Source: Euprymna scolopes (Eukaryota > Mollusca > Cephalopoda > Sepiida > Sepiolidae). From it: 24,396 nt of DNA. This document shows positions 1 to 9,805 of the stretch, in pieces. The DNA lies in the NCBI GenBank assembly GCA_024364805.1, contig CM044497.1:16268862-16293257 (forward strand). The letters run 5' to 3'. Made by a program: the position numbers and the translations under genes. Each line of letters begins with the position of its first letter. Position 1 is the first letter of the stretch. The notes below the pieces were generated by a model that worked only from the letters and a program-made list of their open reading frames with translations, had not been told where the DNA came from and did not search any database.

Positions 1-1244
1 AATAAAAAGTGCGAATTAGTAGAGAAAAAAATCACTTATATTTGTAATATTACAAAGGAAATTACATTTTAATGGGAAAATACTTCATCTATAACCACAT
101 ATATGAACATTTTCAAATATGTTTACATTTTTCGCAGAAATCATTTTATATATGGAAATATTTTTGGCGAGAGCTAGTTATAGAGAGACATTGATTTTTA
201 GTTTATACTCAATTTTTTAAGAGCTAGGGTCATTTTAGATTATAAACATGAATAAAATAATGAATTCAAAAGCACTAATCCACAAAAGATATATTTTTAT
301 ATACGTTTCAAATAGAAGTTTACATAGATAGGAAAGCATAAAATGCATGTTAATAATTTTAGAGTTCTTGTACAATAAGGGAAACTCATTAGCTGAGATA
401 TCGAACATTGATACTTTATGGGCGTGAAAATCATTAACACGACTCCTCCACTCATTTTTATGAATTATATTTTATTAAAACTTATCAATGTTCATTTGCT
501 TTTATTGAAGAAATCAAATTCAATGAAAAAAAGTTTTGAGTAGTAATTATTTGTGTTCATAGTGCAGACGATAACGAGAAAAAGTATGGGCTGTGTTTGT
601 TAGTATCTACGCAAATAGTATGTTTATGACTATGTGCATACGTGACTTGAGATAGCATCCTTGTCCGACAGAGGTCAGCGAGGCTGAGGGAATGTAGACC
701 AGAGCCCTGTAGTTGATTTTGGCTCAGCTATTTATTGAAGGAAAATCTAGCCTTTCATAAGGGTAGAGGTGAATTCCATAGGTCTAGTTCGAATAAAATT
801 TGAGAATACTTCGATTTGTCCAAGATATTGTTATTTGATTTTTTATTTCAAGTGTATATCTAATGAGAAATTATTAATCTACTGTTGATGTGTAACATTT
901 ATGTTGAATTGGAAGTAAATTATTTAAATTGATTTTCCTGTTGTCATAATTAAGTCACTTTGAAGACCGTTAAATTTGTTTATTAAATGACGCATTAAAA
1001 TCCGTATCAAAATTATAAATGCGATTTTAATTGTCTTCAAAATACTTGTCACCATTTATCTGAGATTTTTTTAATAATAAAAAAGTGTTTTATTGCAGTA
1101 GATATAGCATTTTTCATTGTTCCTTAAGTAATTTATTGTCAGAAAATTATGATTTCGAAGTACAATTCGATGAAGTGTATATGTTATTAGAAATAAGTTT
1201 TGCAATAAATCTCATAGATACTTATTTATGTCGTTTTTACTAGA
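1..1244. other. AT-rich spacer without a recognisable gene
   Basis: No reading frame here resembles a protein I recognise, and no RNA gene stands out. The only compositional change is a less AT-rich patch at about 650-790. It has no tRNA boxes and no LINE-like translation that I can see, so it may be an old unclassified repeat. Confidence 0.6.
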
Positions 1245-1304
1245 TTCTTCTTCTTCTTCTTCGTTTTCTTCTTCTTCTTCTTCTTCTTCTTATTATTATT
1301 ATTT
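1245..1304. repeat. (TTC)n microsatellite grading into (TTA)n
   Basis: A pyrimidine-rich trinucleotide tract of TTC units, interrupted once by a TTTTC-type variant, changes into ATT units at its 3' end. A purine/pyrimidine strand asymmetry of this kind is typical of animal microsatellites. Confidence 0.95.
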
Positions 1305-1716
1305 TAAGTAGAATTTCCAAATTTAAATTTATTTACTACATACCTTTGTCAGTACGTTTTAAATAGAATCCACTCGTTATAAAATTATAATAAGAAGAAA
1401 ATAATAGAATTTCTTGTCACAAGAGATTGAGCAAGTCAAGTGAAAACAAATCAAGATTAAACACTCACAGATTGAAATTAAATCCTGGGCAGAACGTTCC
1501 CAGTCAGAACAATTTACTGAGCTCCAAAAGACAACTACATCAAAAATACAATTTCGAAAAGATGAAAAAGTAGAAAAATAAAAGGCCAACATACTTAACT
1601 GATGTGCATCCAGACAGTCTCATAGAGAAGCGGTATATATTTAAGTGACGAATAATAGTAGAAAGAAAATTATTGTGTTATGTGATTTGCGAGCGCAGTC
1701 AAGAAAGAGATCTGTC

Positions 1717-1724
<8 letters not shown>
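1305..1724. other. AT-rich spacer
   Basis: A 71-codon minus-strand open frame at 1377-1592 is the only long frame. It is rich in Phe, Ile, Ser and Cys, resembles nothing I know and looks like chance. I see no other feature. Confidence 0.55.

Positions 1725-1753
<29 letters not shown>
1725..1753. repeat. (TA)n microsatellite
   Basis: Uninterrupted alternating TA of about 14 units, preceded by a short TTTA-rich stretch. Confidence 0.95.
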
Positions 1754-1755
<2 letters not shown>

Positions 1756-2004
1756 TACGAAACCTAATGCAAATTTGTTTTTAAAATAGGATTTTTATTT
1801 TCGTTTCACTCTATGCTATTGCATTATTGAGTTCAATAAATATTCGATGACTATTAAATTAAATAATAATTTAAATGATTTCCACTTTTTAAAATTATTA
1901 GATAAAAATTAAATATAAAGGAAGCTAGGTAATATAGTTTACGAATACATATATAGTTATATAGTTATAGTTCAGAAACCATATCAGGATTTATTAAACA
2001 AAAG

Positions 2005-2400
2005 TCGGAAAAGATGAAATACTGCTGTCACATTTGGGAAGTACCGCACTCTTTATTTCGAGTGTAAAACTGACTTGGAAATCTTGTAGATAATCATGTA
2101 TTCTCGTTCTTACTATCTTTTTCTCACAAATGAGATGTTGCTATATTCTCTCTAATTTATCGTTATTGCAATGAAAGGTGTTCCAGTTTTTAATCCTAAC
2201 CTGTATTTATGATAAGAATTCGTTTTACAACCACAACAGAAATACTTTCTTTCCTCCTCCATGTGCCTAGCATCAGTCGAAATTTCTTTGCAAATGCTTA
2301 CCACTAGTTGTACACTTTGCCACGGGAGTTCATTTCCTTCGGATTACAGCGTGGTCGTATACAAATCCAATGTTAATGAATTCCGGACCGGATTCGCCTC
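2005..2400 (+). mobile_element. Jockey/CR1-type LINE remnant, 3' part of the reverse transcriptase ORF
   Basis: Two islands of plus-strand translation match the 3' coding end of the LINE at 2875-4262. At 2014-2060 the frame reads MKYCCHIWEV, against MEYCCHIWAV in the minus-strand copy. At 2342-2386 it reads DYSVVVYKSNVNEF, against DYNLVVFKYNVNKF. Just before that, pieces like LYTLPRE match the family's LWNSLPRE block, but in another frame, so at least one frameshift separates the islands, and stop codons lie in the 2060-2270 interval. In this family the region is the thumb and C-terminal extension following the polymerase palm. The copy is truncated at both ends, is strongly decayed, and runs head-to-head with the neighbouring minus-strand copy. 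I infer an old dead insertion. Confidence 0.75.
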
Positions 2401-2874
2401 AAAATAATCAAACGCAATTTCGTCACGGTTATTTCACTCGCATTGATTGTTTCTATCTCCCCCTTTTTATGTGTTTCTTTCACTCACATACACACATGCA
2501 CTCTATCTATGTATCTATACATCTGTTTCTTTAATTCCCCCTATCAATAGTATCGTTGCTTGGCACAGTTCACCTATGCGGTCTCTCTTAAATACTTTGG
2601 AAGCACCCTCATATTTAATGCTTTTAGAAATGCTCTGCAGGACTCCAGTTTTTTCAATGACCATTTAAATAATTTCTCCCCTCGAGAATTGGATTATAAA
2701 CCAAGTTTTACTGGTAATCTGGAGGTTTCCTTACTTAGAGAAGTGCTCAATATCCATAGATAGAGACATAATCCAAAGTGCTTAATATGCACGATATGAC
2801 CAGGTAGTATCCTAAAATGAGAGTTGTTTACTCCTCACAAAACAAGCGATGTCTATTATTGAAGGGTGGAACTC
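2401..2874. other. Spacer between two LINE fragments
   Basis: Two overlapping plus-strand open frames lie here, 2447-2668 and 2560-2763. The first is a run of hydrophobic and Ser/Tyr codons without a motif. The second starts MAQFTYAVSL and is 67 codons long. I recognise neither, neither has a convincing context, and I do not call them genes. Confidence 0.5.
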
Positions 2875-4262
2875 TTTTTTTACAAATGAGTCACCACTTA
2901 TCAAAGCCTAGAGGCCACTTGAGGATAAGTGTTTCTGTGTGTACAGTAGTCAAAAAGGACAATATTGCATGACATTGTTAGCAGTGTAAATTTGGAAAAT
3001 TGGATTACTCACCAAGAACTTGTTTACATTGTACTTGAAGACGACCAAATTGTAGTCAGCTGGAGAGCAGGGAAACGAAACAAAGTTATACAGGTTTGCA
3101 GTTATAAGAAAAAAAACTTTGTTCATGGTATCTACGTTTAGGTACAGACCCAGATAAAGAGTGGGGCAACTATTGATAATGGTTTCAGATAGACGAGTGT
3201 TTGTCGTTAAAGTTTGGCGAGGAGGGACCATGGATTGAAGCTCAGACGAGCACTTGCCATGAAAATAACGATAAAACAGAGACAGGCTCATAATGTCTCT
3301 TCTGTTGGAAAGAGGTTGCAGGAAGAGAAAATAGCATCCCCCACCAAGTTATGAAGTCTATTTTGAACTATGAGCTGCTTCTAGTAGCTACTGCCCAAAT
3401 GTGACAACAGTACTCCATGCTTGGAAATAGTTGCCTCTTATAGAGGTAGACAATTGTATCAGCAGTGAGATATGTACTGGGGCGGTAGAATGATCCCACT
3501 ATTTTTCCAGCGAACTTGGCAACAGATTTAATGTAAGTGTTCCATTTCAGATCTGGAGTAAACGTCAAATCTAGAAGCTTGTCAAAACATGGAGCCTCCC
3601 CAAGACGAGAGCCATTCATTTCAATTGATTCCAGATGGGTATCAGAGCGTTGCTGATGTAAAGATAGATGCTTGGTTTTAGATGCATTAAAGTAACCAGC
3701 TACCTCTTTCCCCATTGCACCCCGTGTTCAAGATCATATGAGAAAGAATAAGAGAGAATTTGGTCATTTACGGCCTTTTAAGTATTGTCATAGATGGTAG
3801 TGTAGCCAGGATAAATGTCTACGAATAATCTTTGGATGTGATTTGGGAGATCAGTGATGTAGATCAGGAAGAGAGTTGAGCCCAGGTTGAACCCCTGAGT
3901 GACTCCAGCATTAATACTGTGAGCTTTGATTTTTGCTTATCAACAACTACTCTCATGAATCTTTCCGAGAGAAATTATTTAATAGTTGAGAAGACATTTC
4001 TAGCTATACCATAGCATAGCATAGATCTTATTGAGTAGAACTTTATGCTACACCCTATCAAAGGCCTTTGATATACCATGAAAAATTGCCCTAGAAAAGA
4101 AGCCTCCGTCGAGAGATTTACTAATCCTATAACTGAGAGCACATCTGCTGTAGATTTAGCAGAGCACAAACCATATTGCATGTCTCTTAGGAGGTTATTT
4201 TTACTGAGGTGCTTGACTACTTCTCTAACATAGATTCCATCAACTTACTCATGACGTACGTT
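2875..4262 (-). mobile_element. 5'-truncated jockey/CR1-type LINE with degraded reverse transcriptase
   Basis: Read on the minus strand, this is the reverse transcriptase of a non-LTR retrotransposon from the middle of the fingers to the 3' end. In order: VMSKLMES (about 4240), MQYGLCSAKSTADVLSVI (about 4130-4180), the palm motif KAFDRV followed by a stop where Trp is expected (about 4050), a GVTQGFNLGSTLFLIY block (about 3875) and YPGYTTIYDN (about 3800). The last occupies the place of the catalytic YADD, so both aspartates are gone. Next come DLTFTPDLKWNTYIKSVAK and MEYCCHIWAV (3368-3715 open frame), then SLFYRYFHGKCSSELQS and DYNLVVFKYNVNKF (2950-3291 open frame). Several frameshifts separate these blocks. 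The 3' UTR ends in a hairpin and a short A-run at 2875. The element is inactive and lacks its endonuclease and ORF1. Jockey versus CR1 clade cannot be settled by eye. Confidence 0.9.
2895..2931 (-). other. 3' UTR stem-loop of the jockey/CR1-type LINE
   Basis: Perfect 8-bp arms (CACTTATC and GATAAGTG) enclose a smaller stem, which on the transcript strand reads GGCC, UCUA loop, GGCU. It lies about 20 bases before the terminal A-run. The same structure occurs at 10825-10860 in the second copy, so it belongs to the element. In LINEs, 3' structures of this kind can be bound by the reverse transcriptase; that role here is inference. Confidence 0.7.
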
Positions 4263-4714
4263 ATCACCTTTCGCACATGTTTATATTCGTGCGTACGCTA
4301 TTATTATCTATCAAACACATGTATGTTCGTATATATGTTTGAATTGAATGATGATCAACGAATGTCCACACTCCTATCGTTTTATTGTGATTGGAATCGG
4401 TGAAATCATCCATTTTTCAATCAAATTGATTGATTTCATTCTCTAGTTAGGTACCCATCTGAAGGAAGCTTCACATACCTCCCCACACTGCCGTAATACA
4501 CAAAACCTTATAGGCTTACATTGTATCGTAAAGAACCTACTGTTGACTTTATAAAAGTATTCTTATATATAACGGATTGAATTAAAATTAAATATGCAAA
4601 CCTCAAGTATCATGACGTAATAAGACTTCTCAAATGCACCTGTAATGTTAGGCTATATAAGGTGTCAACATTGGTGAAAATCGCCTGTTTCTTCTTTCAT
4701 CGGATCTTTTCGAT
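4263..4714. other. Spacer upstream of the truncated LINE
   Basis: LINE homology stops abruptly near 4262. The rest is AT-rich with no motif that I recognise; the 64-codon frame at 4209-4403 is partly antisense to the LINE. A short imperfect inverted repeat (GAAATCA with TGATTTC) sits around 4400-4440. Confidence 0.5.
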
Positions 4715-4739
4715 TATCGATTATCAATGCTAATCGATA
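4715..4739. repeat. Perfect inverted repeat
   Basis: TATCGATTA and TAATCGATA form 9-bp perfect arms around a 7-base loop. The function is unknown. It may be part of the element whose terminus I suspect at 4907. Confidence 0.8.
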
Positions 4740-4907
4740 CCTTCCAACTCAAACTCTATTTAAGAACACTGCCAGATAGATGAAATCCATTTGTGCGAAA
4801 ATTAATAAAAATCAGCCCAATTGTTTGGGAGTCCGAAGGGGGAAAAACTAACACACATAGGCGCACACACATACACGAACAAAGTTCTTTTTATATAATA
4901 GTAGAGA
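4740..4907 (-). mobile_element. Possible Helitron-like 5' terminus and adjoining repeat
   Basis: Read on the minus strand from 4907, the sequence starts TCTCTACTATTATATAAA, continues into a GT-rich stretch, and reaches a CCCCCTTCGGACTCCC segment near 4840. A TC start at an A|T junction, followed by a TATATAAA motif, resembles Helitron/Helentron 5' ends in invertebrates, from general knowledge of those elements. I could not find a matching 3' CTRR end, so the lower boundary at 4740 is arbitrary. It could also be the end of another interspersed repeat. Confidence 0.25.
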
Positions 4908-4957
4908 TATATATCTCCGCACGTGTGTGCGGTTTCTTTCTTATCTCTATATAGAGA
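4904..4957. repeat. Three perfect palindromes in 54 bases
   Basis: GAGATATATATCTC (4904-4917), CCGCAC-GTGT-GTGCGG (4917-4932) and TCTCTATATAGAGA (4944-4957) are each perfect. The middle one is GC-rich with a 4-base loop and would be a stable hairpin in single-stranded DNA or RNA. Confidence 0.85.
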
Positions 4958-5409
4958 AAACACATTTTTAATCACACACACCTACGAATACCAACAGGAA
5001 TAAGAAAAATATAAAATACATACATATGCGCACTCAACGGCAAAGGAAAAAGCAAAGCAAAATATTTTGTATATGGTAGTGATAGTAAAGATGAACAAAT
5101 AAGAAACGTATTCTAATTGTTTTATAAAAGACAAGAGTGATAAGGTTTTTCTGTTTCTTGTTTCTTTTGCGGTTGTTTTACTTTATCTCTGCTTGTGTCC
5201 TGGGAGAAAAGGGCAACGAAGAGAGTTCACAAGTGTATTATTAAATTTTTATTAAACAGAAAATGTCAAAAGAATTATATAAAAACAAGTTGGCATCTTG
5301 GCAACAGAACATTAATGCATTTTAATGAAACTGCGATTGTGATTGCATAGCGAGTGAATGAATTGACTGTTACTAAGTTGAGGCAAAATACACCAGTAAA
5401 TCTGGTAGG
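4958..5409. other. AT-rich spacer
   Basis: I see no gene, RNA or clear repeat here apart from a short CA-rich patch near 4970-4985. Confidence 0.5.
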
Positions 5410-5600
5410 GTATGCCATAAATTTTCAAGGCGTAGGAGAATTCATCGAAGCCCTGAGATCCTGAGTGCTCAGGCCGAAATTGTTAGCTAGATAAATGCGA
5501 AATGACAAAGGTCACGCCGAAATATACTAATTCAACTCAAACTGCAAAGACGATTCTGTGTTCTCCCGACACTAGGGCGGTGAGCTAAGCCGGAATTATT
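5410..5600 (-). mobile_element. Probable tRNA-derived SINE (decayed)
   Basis: On the minus strand, starting near 5592, the sequence has a polymerase III A-box-like segment (CTTAGCTCACCGCCCTAG). About 45 bases later comes a weak B-box-like segment (GTTTGAGTTGAAT). The spacing and order are those of a tRNA. An unrelated body runs on towards 5410. tRNA-derived SINEs are abundant in molluscs. The boxes have diverged and I see no clean tail or target duplication, so both limits are approximate. It could instead be a decayed tRNA pseudogene. Confidence 0.42.
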
Positions 5601-5926
5601 ACATAGGGTTGTTAAAATGAAGCCGAAGTAAATTGTCAATCATGTTGTTTTACACTTTGAAAGTGAGAGAACGTGGAGGTGCTTTGGTGTTGTGATCAAA
5701 CAATGATGTGGGAAAGGAAAAAACACTCTACTTAGTTCTTTCTGTGTTTGGAGGCGATCTATACAATGTTGATTGTACAAAAAGCCAATTGATATCGAGG
5801 AATAATTTTCGAATGTTAATGAAAAGAGATCTTAGGTAGTAAAGATACGTCGGCTAGTATTTATTTTAGTACATATTTTGGGAGCATTTTCTTCTGTAAT
5901 AACACGAGCTAGATAAATACATCTAT
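5601..5926. other. Spacer before the RLE LINE
   Basis: Nothing recognisable. The sequence changes into LINE-homologous DNA abruptly at about 5927. Confidence 0.5.
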
Positions 5927-6765
5927 ATTTCGAACGCACAGACAAGTGGTACAAACATAAGCTGGCAACAGTACTTGAAAACGAAAATGATAAAATCCTA
6001 TAGGATATCGAGATACAAACTGATAAACCCATCCAATCAAGAAGACCGTTCCAGCCGACTACAGGGCGAATATTAAAGAAAAGGAGAAACGGAGCAAATA
6101 CACAGAGCTTGCCAGAGAGCTGAAAGAATATGAAAGATAAAGAAAATCAAAATAATGCCTATAATAGTGGGAGCACTAGAAATAATCCCTAAAAATTTTG
6201 AAAAAAGAATGGGAGAACTCGGAATAAGAGGAATGACTGGAAAAATACAACGAATAACAATAATGGAAACAGCTGAAATATTGAGGAAAACCCTTGAATG
6301 TGGAGACCAACACACATGAGATACAAGCGCAGGCCAGACAAACTGCTGCAGAGACAAAGCATGAAGCGCTACATGGAACTAAGAATATTGAAGCTGCATA
6401 TCTGTAAGTTCTAAAACCTCACCCCCATCCTTTCATTACCACATCACTGCCCCGCCAAAGTGTAAGACCGAATAGCCGAGTAGAGTCAGGGAGGAAGGAA
6501 AGACTGAGGAGAAAGCACTGACCAGACATCTGCTGGACAAGTGCGGAGAGAACTGGGGCCTTTGGGAGGCGTAAAGACCAATGACTACTACCAACGAGAA
6601 AGCAATGGCAAGTAGCTGTTGCGATAATACATATTTATTTGTAAATGTGGAGAGTACTGGAAATCTGGGGTTACTTATTGTCACTCAGCTCCCAGGGAAC
6701 ACCACAGGCTGTTTTCAAGGAGAGGTCTTTGCTAACCTGTGTGAAAGCTCCTTTGAGCCAATAAA

Positions 6766-6766
<1 letters not shown>
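5927..6766 (+). mobile_element. 5'-truncated RLE-type (R2/R4-like) LINE, copy 1
   Basis: Plus-strand translation in shifting frames gives ERTDKWYKHKLATVLENEND, NIKEKEKRSKYTELAREL, and near the end KHEALHGTKNIEAAYL. These blocks match the minus-strand copy at 20948-22230. They are the C-terminal part of the single ORF of early-branching LINEs that cut with a restriction-enzyme-like endonuclease (PD-(D/E)XK fold). Compared with that copy, about 57 bases holding the KPD...D endonuclease motif are missing here: the frame goes from KPIQ straight to the VPADYRANIKEKEK block. Several stops follow. The 3' UTR (about 6415-6766) contains both copies of a box doubled in other members, at about 6545-6585 and 6647-6685. 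It ends in GAGCCAATAAAG directly before a long (TAA)n tract. Dead copy; family assignment is by motif only. Confidence 0.85.

Positions 6767-6843
<77 letters not shown>
6767..6843 (+). repeat. (TAA)n tract at the LINE 3' end
   Basis: About 25 uninterrupted TAA units begin immediately after the last LINE base. R4/Dong-clade elements are known to insert into TAA repeats, so this may be target site, tail, or a tail later expanded by slippage. Confidence 0.95.
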
Positions 6844-6844
<1 letters not shown>

Positions 6845-7008
6845 CTAAGAAATACAAAGCCAAGAAAAATATCAAATATAGACTAAGGACAGAAAGAATA
6901 GTAGAGTAAATCTTAAATGAACACAAAACAAAAAATACAAACATAGACCCGCAAAATCATTTGTAATAGTTATATAAAGAGGTTGAGTGTACTCGATATT
7001 TGAATAAA

Positions 7009-7042
7009 CTTGTTATCACTCAGATTCCAGGAAATACCACCG
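7009..7042 (+). mobile_element. Short fragment of the RLE LINE 3' UTR
   Basis: The segment containing TTATCACTCAG, CCAGGAAATACCACC and flanking bases matches the copy-1 3' UTR at about 6674-6710 (TTGTCACTCAG, CCAGGGAACACCACA). Only about 34 bases are shared and the match ends before the terminal part. It is a relic of another copy, or of the same copy after rearrangement. Confidence 0.55.
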
Positions 7043-7078
7043 ATTATTAATCAATAATGACGTGTGTTACAATTAATG

Positions 7079-7130
<52 letters not shown>
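7079..7130. repeat. (ATT)n microsatellite
   Basis: About 17 uninterrupted ATT units. The strand polarity is opposite to the (TAA)n at 6767, so it is not simply a continuation of the same tail. Confidence 0.95.
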
Positions 7131-7131
<1 letters not shown>

Positions 7132-8566
7132 GATTATAAAACAATGATAATAATTAATAGTAATAAACCTTAATGAATAAGAAATATTGGATAATAGAAT
7201 TTTAGATTGATGCGTGTGTCGTATCTGTCCAGGCGTTGAAAAGGAAACCCAGCAAAGAACAAAACAAAGATCTAATGACATAAACAGTATTAAAATTACA
7301 ATTTTTTACGCATAGGTTTTGCTGTAATATTGTCAAGTATCTAAAAATGAAACACTATAAAATTGAATTCGAAAAGAAAATGGTGCTGGAATCCTCATGA
7401 AACACATTCATTTCGAAACGAGAGACAAATAGTCCTTCTTCCATAAATCCTTTTGTCAAAAACGGGGAAAAGACACAGAGACGAATTAGAATCTAACTAA
7501 AAAAACACAAGAAAGAGAGAATTGTTTTCGATATAAAGCGAATAGAATTTGTTTGCGACGATTACAGCTGTTTAACCGGAAAAATAATTTGTTGGAAATT
7601 ACCATTTCTTTGCAATCCGTTTTATTTCAAATTTATTGCAAAAAAGCAAAAAATAGAAACGACACATGCGCCTATTTACTTGCGAGAATAATGGATGAAA
7701 CCTTTTTTATTCAGCATCCATACAATTTGATTCATTTGATACGAATCTGCGAGGTTTTCAATCTGGCGACACTTATTCGCATATTAGTAATGGCGATTTT
7801 TCAACTCATTGCATTTGATTAGAAAACCGGACTAGAATGGAAAAGAGAAGAAGTTTTACAATTTTACAATAGTCTGTCTAAATTTCCGCAGAAATTAAAA
7901 AAAAAAACAATAATTATTGTTTTTTTAATTTACTGTTAATTACATATTTATTGAAATTAAAAATGCGGCATTATAATATTAAACGATATTTTAATTCATA
8001 ATTGAAAGAAAAATAGTTGATCCCATTAAGTCCTGTCGTATTTGCTTTTACTTTTGGGTCGAAATTTTATCTAATTACTAAAATGGTAAAAATAATACAC
8101 TGATTGAAAGAAAAATATATTTATTTTATTGAGAAAGCGAAATATTGAGTCTTCTACTAAGACGACATTCGTATTATATGCCATTAAGGCCCGTTACCTG
8201 ACAAATGACGCCATCACTGAGGTCCTAGCAAAGTAGATGTTGAATAGTCGAACTGTCGGTAATTAATAAAAAAAATTACAATATGCATTAGCAAACTTTA
8301 AAAATGTATAAAAGAGAAAAATAAGAGCTATGATAATCTGTACTAAAACCTATTCAATATTAATTAAAAAACAAAGAATTCAAAACGGGAAAGTTATTTG
8401 TGTATGCATAAAAAGCATTTTCGTTAATTTATAGATTTTAAAGACTAAAATACGTTCATTACTTACTTATTAACTACATTTAGAAAAGAGAAGAAAGGAA
8501 TTTGATTCGATTTATATAAAAACTTAAATCTATTCAATGTCTATGCATGTAAAATTGCGTATGTTT
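7131..8566. other. AT-rich spacer
   Basis: An 89-codon plus-strand frame at 7553-7822 is the longest. It has no motif I recognise, no gene-like context and AT-driven residue use (Leu, Ile, Phe, Asn, Arg), so I do not call it a gene. A long palindrome at 7893-7930 is listed separately. Otherwise nothing. Confidence 0.5.
7893..7930. repeat. AT-rich palindrome able to form a cruciform
   Basis: The centre CAATAATTATTG (7908-7919) is flanked by an A-run on the left and a T-run on the right, giving a perfect loopless palindrome at 7901-7926. Allowing for the longer A-run (11 against 7), the arms extend to AATT on both sides. Confidence 0.85.
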
Positions 8567-8608
8567 GAAGAAGAAGAAGAAGAAGAAGCAGAAGAGGAAG
8601 AAGAAAAG
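8567..8608. repeat. (GAA)n-type purine tract
   Basis: GAA units with a few CAG and GAG variants. This is the strand complement of the TTC type of tract at 1245. Confidence 0.9.
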
Positions 8609-8776
8609 TAAATGATGCTTAACATGAAATATGAATTAAGGCAATAAACAATTGTTAAACTATCAACTAAAAATTTGACGATAAATATGTTTAATTAAAG
8701 CGAACAACAATAAATAATTTTTATCAATAAACAAAATGACCAGCAATATTTTTAATGAAAACGAAGAGCAATATGA

Positions 8777-8860
8777 TTAAAAATCCAAACTAACAACAAT
8801 ATTATTTAAAAATCAAAACTAACAACAATATTATTTAAAAATCCAAAATGACTAACAACA
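8777..8860. repeat. 29-bp tandem repeat, about three units
   Basis: Units beginning TTAAAAATCC or a one-base variant recur with an exact 29-base period (anchors 8784, 8813, 8842). The first two are nearly identical and the third is diverged and partial. The unit contains CTAACAACAATATTATT. Confidence 0.85.
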
Positions 8861-9777
8861 TAAAAAATAATTAAAACGAACGATATTTATAATCAAATCC
8901 AACAATAATAATTTTTTAAACGAATGATAAATTAGCTTATCTAAAAACTGACGATAAGTTAACAAAAATAAAAACGAATTAAATTAAAAAAAATAATGTT
9001 AATATAATCAAATATTTCAGAAATATTTCAAATATTAAGTATTAAAAAATACAGAAATCGGATTTGTTTTACAATTAACATATTCGAAAAAAATATCAAA
9101 AAAACAAATATATAACAAATAAATGCTACTTATAATTGTATGTATCGAATTATAAAGGCTAACGAGATCACGCTGTCTTCGGAGCGTCAAAAATGGTTTA
9201 AATTCGACAGAATAAAACAAAATACTGATAGAATAATTGACACTATGGCACTTCCTGACACATATTGGCTGTATTTCTATTATTTTTTTAATTTTTTTTC
9301 AGCGTGTTTTCATTTCGATTTCCAGTAAACGTAAGCAGCCTAACACAAGTTCTTTTTTCAAACTGATTAAAAACTTTAGATTTTGTTAAAACACACAAAC
9401 ATATCAAGTTAGGTGGAAGAGTAATTTATCGTGCTTTTAGTAATATTCATTAGTAATATCCTTTAATTATTGATCTTTATTCGTTTGTTGGCTTCTCTGC
9501 TTAATCACTGAAAACGCTTTTGTCATTAGACGTTATCTACTTCCGGTTGTTTTTATTGGGACGCGAAATCAGATTCTATAAACCAAATCCAATGATGTCA
9601 TCAAGCTACATGATTTTAGTTGCTTAGCATTCTATATTACAGAGGGTGACACCTATTAATAGGGCATTGGGTACATGTTATATATTGTAGAAATCAAGAG
9701 GTCATACACTCAATATTAAATTTACATATGATAGTAACGAGCAAAACAGTTCACAAAATAAATTAAATTGTATGTTT
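8861..9777. other. AT-rich spacer
   Basis: Two short frames (9035-9220 minus, 9140-9328 plus) overlap on opposite strands and show no family features. I see nothing else. Confidence 0.5.
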
Positions 9778-9805
9778 GGTAATAAGGTAGTACCTTACTA
9801 TTACC
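9778..9805. repeat. Imperfect inverted repeat
   Basis: GGTAATA, AAGGT-AGT-ACCTT and TATTACC nest as a hairpin, followed by a direct repeat of the TTACCTTACTATT motif. Confidence 0.7.

Noticed and set aside
2560-2763. 67-codon plus-strand frame that looks less biased than most
   Set aside because: No homologue is recognised, it overlaps another frame, there is no splice or promoter context, and it lies between LINE pieces.
6732-6944. Minus-strand open frame with a long poly-Ile run
   Set aside because: It is the translation of the (TAA)n tract on the opposite strand. The same applies to the Ile run at 7051-7281.
7553-7822. 89-codon plus-strand frame in unique sequence
   Set aside because: The composition is what AT-rich random sequence gives, no domain or motif is visible, and no neighbouring exon can be argued.
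8155-8260. Possible tRNA-like segment on the minus strand (GTTCGACTA)
   Set aside because: There is only a weak B-box-like match with no A-box at the right distance.
8777-8860. Short direct repeats considered as a CRISPR-like array
   Set aside because: The units are contiguous with no unique spacers, the sequence is eukaryotic in character, and no cas-like gene is present.
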